A stretch of DNA of 64,000 nt, taken from the NCBI RefSeq assembly GCF_040807025.1, contig NC_090943.1, positions 498,501-562,500 on the forward strand, read 5' to 3'. Source of the stretch: Struthio camelus (Eukaryota; Chordata; Aves; Struthioniformes; Struthionidae). The position numbers were made by a program, and so were the translations under genes. This document shows positions 60,010 through 64,000 of the stretch, piece by piece (positions within the stretch are counted from its first letter, which is position 1; every line of letters begins with the position of its first letter). The notes beneath the pieces are model-generated. The model saw only the letters and a list, made by a program, of their open reading frames with translations, was not told where the DNA came from and searched no databases.

Positions 60010-62940
60010 AACAAGAGTGTCACTCCTACAAAGAGTTATGTAGGGCTGAGACTATGTAAAGCCTTTGTTGATGAAATGTGAAAAAAAAAAGAAAAAAGCT
60101 GGGAAGCATCCCGGGCAGAGCGGGCGATGGCCTGGGAATGACGGCTGTGGCCTGAAGTGTAGTCCGAGGTGCAGCAGCATCCTCTTAGGGACCGGTAGCT
60201 CTGAGCTTTGATACATGGGAGGCGACAGCAGAGAAGATGGACTAGACTTGATCAGAGAGCGACGATGAACTGCCAGCGCAGCGCAGACATGGGGAAATCG
60301 AATTCCCTCCTTGGATATATCAGGAGACGGAGAGTTGTGTCGGAGTGACTGCCTGAGCTGGGCGCTTGGGCCAGCACAGCTCCGTCCCGTCTCTCTCCGC
60401 CGCTTGCAGGGCAGCAGAAAACAAGAGCTGCAAAGTCGTTCTGAGAACTGGAGGAAATGCTTTGAACCCCCCCCCCCGATTAGCAGGCTACAAAGGACGT
60501 TAGACCATGCTGCTTAAGCACCTGTACTCGAGGTTTGCTATTGCTTTTCCGTGCCTGAGTGCACGTGTGCGTTCCTGAAAGCTCACCTGTTTTTTCTCTT
60601 CTGTAGCAACTGGTCTAATAACAGGGGTTATCTTTCATTATTCTCCCTGTAGGTGGGGGTCAGGAGTACCTGCCGTCATGGCCTCGCAGCTCTGCTGCAG
60701 AAAGACATTTTTAAAGAGAGAAATTTTGTACTAGAATAAGGGAAAAAGGAAAAAAGGAATGTGGTGATAAAGTAAGAGAAACCCACTCCCACGGCAGCTG
60801 TGGCTTCTCCCCGTCCAGATTCGTTTCCTTCCTGGCAAGTGCTTCAGCCAGCCGGGGGCACTGGGGAGGAGAGCAGCCGCGCGTCCCGCCGGTGCCCCTC
60901 CGCAGGCCTGGCGGGTGGGCGAGCGATGCCCGCGGCCGGAGCGCCTCCGGCATCCCCAGCAGCTGCTGCGCGGGACGGCAGCCGAAGCCGCCGTGCGCTG
61001 CTGGGAGCGCTGGGCCGGCTGAGGACGCGCCCCGCTCCCGGGTCCCGCACCCGCTGGGAGGGCAAGAGCCCTCCTCGCGCTGCAGGTCGTCTTGTGGCCT
61101 CAGCGCGCAAGCCCGGGGCCGGGGGGGACGGGACGCGCAGGACTCGCAGTTTCAGCGGGAGGAAGCCTGGAGGGGCCGGGGGGGCCCAGAGGGCCGTGGT
61201 GGTTGCGGAGCAGCCCCCGAAGCGGGGGAAGCGCCGGAGCCCTCCCAGCCAGGGCGGCAGCCCCCCGGGAGGCGCCGGACCCGGCTGCGCTGATGCCACC
61301 GCTGCACCGGCCGCGCCAGGCCTCTGCTCGCGCCTCCTGCAGGGGCGTCCCGTGCTCTCTGCCCCTTTCTTGGCCGCGGCGCCCGGCCTCGGCGCGTGGA
61401 CGGACGGGCCCAGCTGAGGCGGACTGCGCGGGGCGCTGCCCCAGAAGCACAGGGAGAAAATGCTTTTTCTGGCAGAAAGCGCGCACGCCGTGCCCCGTCG
61501 CTTGACGGCCCTTGGCTTGGCTGCGCTTGCTGCAGCCGGGCTCCGGCACCCGGCGTCGGGCCCCAGCGCTCTGGGGAAGGGGCAGGGAGCCCAGGAGGGT
61601 GCGGGGGACGCCGGGACAGCTGTGACGTGCCCCGCGCAGGCGAGTGCGCCCTAGGGAGCGGGAAGGGAGGGCCGGGGAGCGAGCGGCGGTCCCGTCCGCG
61701 CCCCGCTGCGGGACGAGGGGCAGGTTCGGAGATGGCCGGGCTGGGCAGCCGGCGCGCGGAGCTGCTCCGCACTCCTCGCCGGAGCCCGTCCTCAGCAGGC
61801 GCCCAGGAGAGCCGGCGCAAGCGGGAACGTCCCGGCGGGTGCGCGGACGGGTGGGAGACGATGGGCGGCCGTGGGCTCCGGGGGCGCCCGCATCAGCGCT
61901 GAGGGACGCCCTGATTTGCCCGTTACTGATCGGTACGTCTTCCAGCACCGGACGCTCGCCTGTCCGAGGCATTTCCTATTCCGCGGCGACATCAGCAGGA
62001 TGTGAAAACCCCTTCGCCGGCCGGTATTGCACTTTTACCGGCAATACTAGCAGTTATCTACGGTCATGACGAACACGCAGCGTGCAGATCGTTCTGCTAA
62101 ACCGGCAGCACCCCTCCGTCGCTTTCCGCGGGAAGCATTTTCCGAAGGAGCGCTGCTTGCTTTAGCAAATATACACGGCAGTCTTCAGAGGACATGTGAT
62201 TTTAGTTAGACTGCATGAAAAGGATTCCTTTTATAGACTTGATGGGTAAGCCAGCGGGCAAAGAGCTGACACTGCTTTGAGTAAGCAAAAATATTCTTTC
62301 AGAATCTGCTCTATGCGAAGGAACAGCAGAGAGACACTGTGCTGAAACTGTGCTATCTTCGCGATAGCTACCACTGTTTCTGGAGCCGCTAAAGCACTTC
62401 ACCCATTTTTGGTGTGTGAGCTGAGAACTTAAATCTGTTGTTTTTGTGATCTCCTAAATTTTTTTTTTTTACAGATGACAGAACCGATGAAAATGCTTAC
62501 TGCCATCAATTGCAGCTCCCTTTTCTGCCAAACGCTTGATGGAAACTTCCAGCACGTCCCACGCGGGCGTATCAACCCACCGCAGCCGTGAGAAAGAGGA
62601 AAGCTCCCTGAAGCGGGGCACCCACATCGGGTCAGGATGCTCAGTGCGCTCCGGCGCGCTCCCGCAGGCCGGCGCGGGCTCCCGCCCCTCTCGCTCCTCC
62701 GAGACCTTTCCCTTTGCGCAGCGTCAAGTTGCGCACCTTCCGCTGCCGAAAGGTTTGGTGGGCTGGCTGCAAGACCTCCGGGTCTCCGCAAGGGAATTAT
62801 CCCCTTTGGGTTTGTAATACGCAATCAGCTTGGGAGCTCGCGTGCCGCAGATCTTGCCCAACTCATCCTCAGAAAATTCTGAGTGAAGGGCTTGTTTTGT
62901 GGCAAGAAGGAAGCTTTTAAAGCTGGAAACACTTTTAACT
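60010..62940. other. Mixed-composition DNA without a recognised gene
   Basis: The stretch contains a CpG-rich block (about 60,830-61,900) that could be a promoter or first exon of an unrecognised gene, flanked by AT-richer DNA. No conserved protein was recognised in any frame. Confidence 0.4.
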
Positions 62941-62949
62941 ACCTTGCTA

Positions 62950-63300
62950 CAGCTGGAAACAATGACAGCCACTGCTGTGATGTAATAGCTGGTATTCAGC
63001 TTCAGCAGAATCAGAAAGTCTTTTAACGCTCTGCTTGTACATGTATATTGAAAAGTGGCTGCAAACCTTGCAGGCGATGGACTCGGCCCTGACACCCGGA
63101 TTACCTACCCCATACAGCTGTATAAAATGCATACCAGACAGCCCTCTCCAAAACATCCTTTTCGTGGTTCCTTGAAAATACCCTTGCCATTACTGACGCT
63201 GCTGGTGGGATCCAGCAGTCGCCGTACAGTGTTGCCTGTGAACGCCACATGTTTTGCAAATAGGTTGTGTTTCTCCACAGTTTCTTGGATTAACACCACA
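62950..63300 (-). mobile_element. Probable hAT-superfamily transposase relic
   Basis: Minus-strand frames give ETVEKHNLFAKHVAFTGNT (about 63,230-63,290), then ESIACKVCSHFSIYMYKQ and AEAEYQLLHHSS (about 62,960-63,080). I recall hAT-like (DUF4371-type) transposases with the order ..HNL..KVVAF.GDN.., then VVKIYSHFSIYTVRVE and EYKQLLSHSNTRWLSL. The pieces are in the expected order but in shifted frames, and the TRWLSL core is lost. It may extend further right, where no match could be made out. Confidence 0.5.
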
Positions 63301-64000
63301 GTTGCACTCAGTCAGCTCAGTAGCTCTAGTAACGTTGACCGTATGCCCCTGCTCTTCCAGTCACAGTTCTGAATTTATATGGGATAAATCTCTTCCCTGT
63401 CGTGACTGCACCCATCTGTAGCGACTGCACAGCACAGCGTACCATCAAGCCTTCGACAGCAATGCCCAAATGTGGGACCAAAGGCAGAAGCAGTTATGGC
63501 CTGGGTCTCTATTCCCCTGATGTCTCACGGGGGATCGGGAAGCATCTCCTCCACCAAGCCATAGGCGCCGCCTTGGACGTCTTAGGCTCCCTGCGGTGTG
63601 CAAAGCCAGAATATATTTTGCTGCAGTTGCTGAATCCACAGATTTGGAGTGCAGCTGCACAGCGCGCTCAGTCTGCTTTGCCGATGAATTCCTACCCGGC
63701 ACGCTTTCCCTGCGCTTCGCAGACTTCCTGTCCTCTTCACAGTCAGCTGCAATTATTTGCACAGACGTGTATGCGCCTGCACACAAGCTGCTCCCCTGCT
63801 GCCCCGTTTCTGCTGTCCGTGAGAGCACGGGGGTACTTGGCCATTAGGTCTTCATGAACTTGCACTTTCCTTTTGACGAATGGGGGGAACTTGGACAGAA
63901 CTACAAACAAGAGTTAAAAAAACTGCCTGTATTTGCATGAGTTAAGATAACGTGTGTAAGTGAGAGGAGCAGAATCAGGCCGTACAATTAAACAATGTCT
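63301..64000. other. Right end of the window
   Basis: AT-richer DNA. No recognised gene. Part may belong to the same transposon relic. Confidence 0.35.

Noticed and set aside
52340-64000. KCNH2 (next gene beyond NOS3 in mammals)
   Set aside because: No PAS-domain, pore or cyclic-nucleotide-binding-domain exon was recognised on either strand.

Overview
The window is GC-rich vertebrate nuclear DNA, most likely from a bird, and probably from one of the smallest, hardest-to-assemble microchromosomes. The reasons are short introns, extreme GC content, minisatellites in most large introns and spacers, a CR1 LINE 3' end of the avian/reptilian type, and a gene order matching human 7q36.1 read backwards. 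Five intron-bearing genes were reconstructed exon by exon from reading frame, splice sites and recalled human proteins. They are CDK5 (+), an acid-sensing ion channel at the ASIC3 position (-), ABCB8 (-), ATG9B (+) and NOS3/eNOS (-). All five have continuous frames through every proposed junction. The products would be 292, 508 (or 514), 688, 785 and 1175 aa.

Layout. 1-3.5 kb: GC-rich flank with no recognised exon. 3.5-4.3 kb: 28-nt minisatellite ending at the CDK5 start. 4.36-7.49 kb: CDK5, 12 coding exons, with one GC-AG and one AT-AC (U12-type) intron. 8.99-19.5 kb: the ASIC gene, with ten exons and two alternative first exons (ASIC3-like at 15.55-16.09 kb, ASIC1/2-like at 18.97-19.52 kb). 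19.5-24.7 kb: tandem repeats, a CR1 3' end and a long pyrimidine tract. 24.8-29.4 kb: ABCB8, 16 exons. 29.4-31.9 kb: repeat-rich 5' spacer shared with ATG9B. 31.86-36.89 kb: ATG9B, 12 coding exons, also with one AT-AC and one GC-AG intron. 37.5-38.8 kb: 68-nt minisatellite between the ATG9B and NOS3 3' ends. 38.96-52.34 kb: NOS3, 26 coding exons. 52.3-59.7 kb: repeats, a 200-base N gap and a 32/33-nt VNTR. 59.7-64 kb: an abruptly more AT-rich tail with a decayed CR1 reverse-transcriptase fragment and a probable hAT transposase relic.

The genes are neighbours by ancient synteny and do not form a pathway. CDK5 is a neuronal kinase, ASIC3 a proton-gated Na+ channel, ABCB8 a mitochondrial ABC half-transporter, ATG9B an autophagy lipid scramblase and NOS3 endothelial NO synthase. 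The most interesting signals are the two-promoter ASIC gene, and its last exon, which carries an ancestral-type C-terminus in the spliced frame and a mammalian-ASIC3-like C-terminus in another frame. Next come a decayed copy of CDK5 exon 6 inside CDK5, ZNF143-like motif arrays at CDK5 and in NOS3, and repeated expansion of unrelated sequences at about 31-nt periods. All comparisons to human proteins are from memory. No alignment or database search was run.
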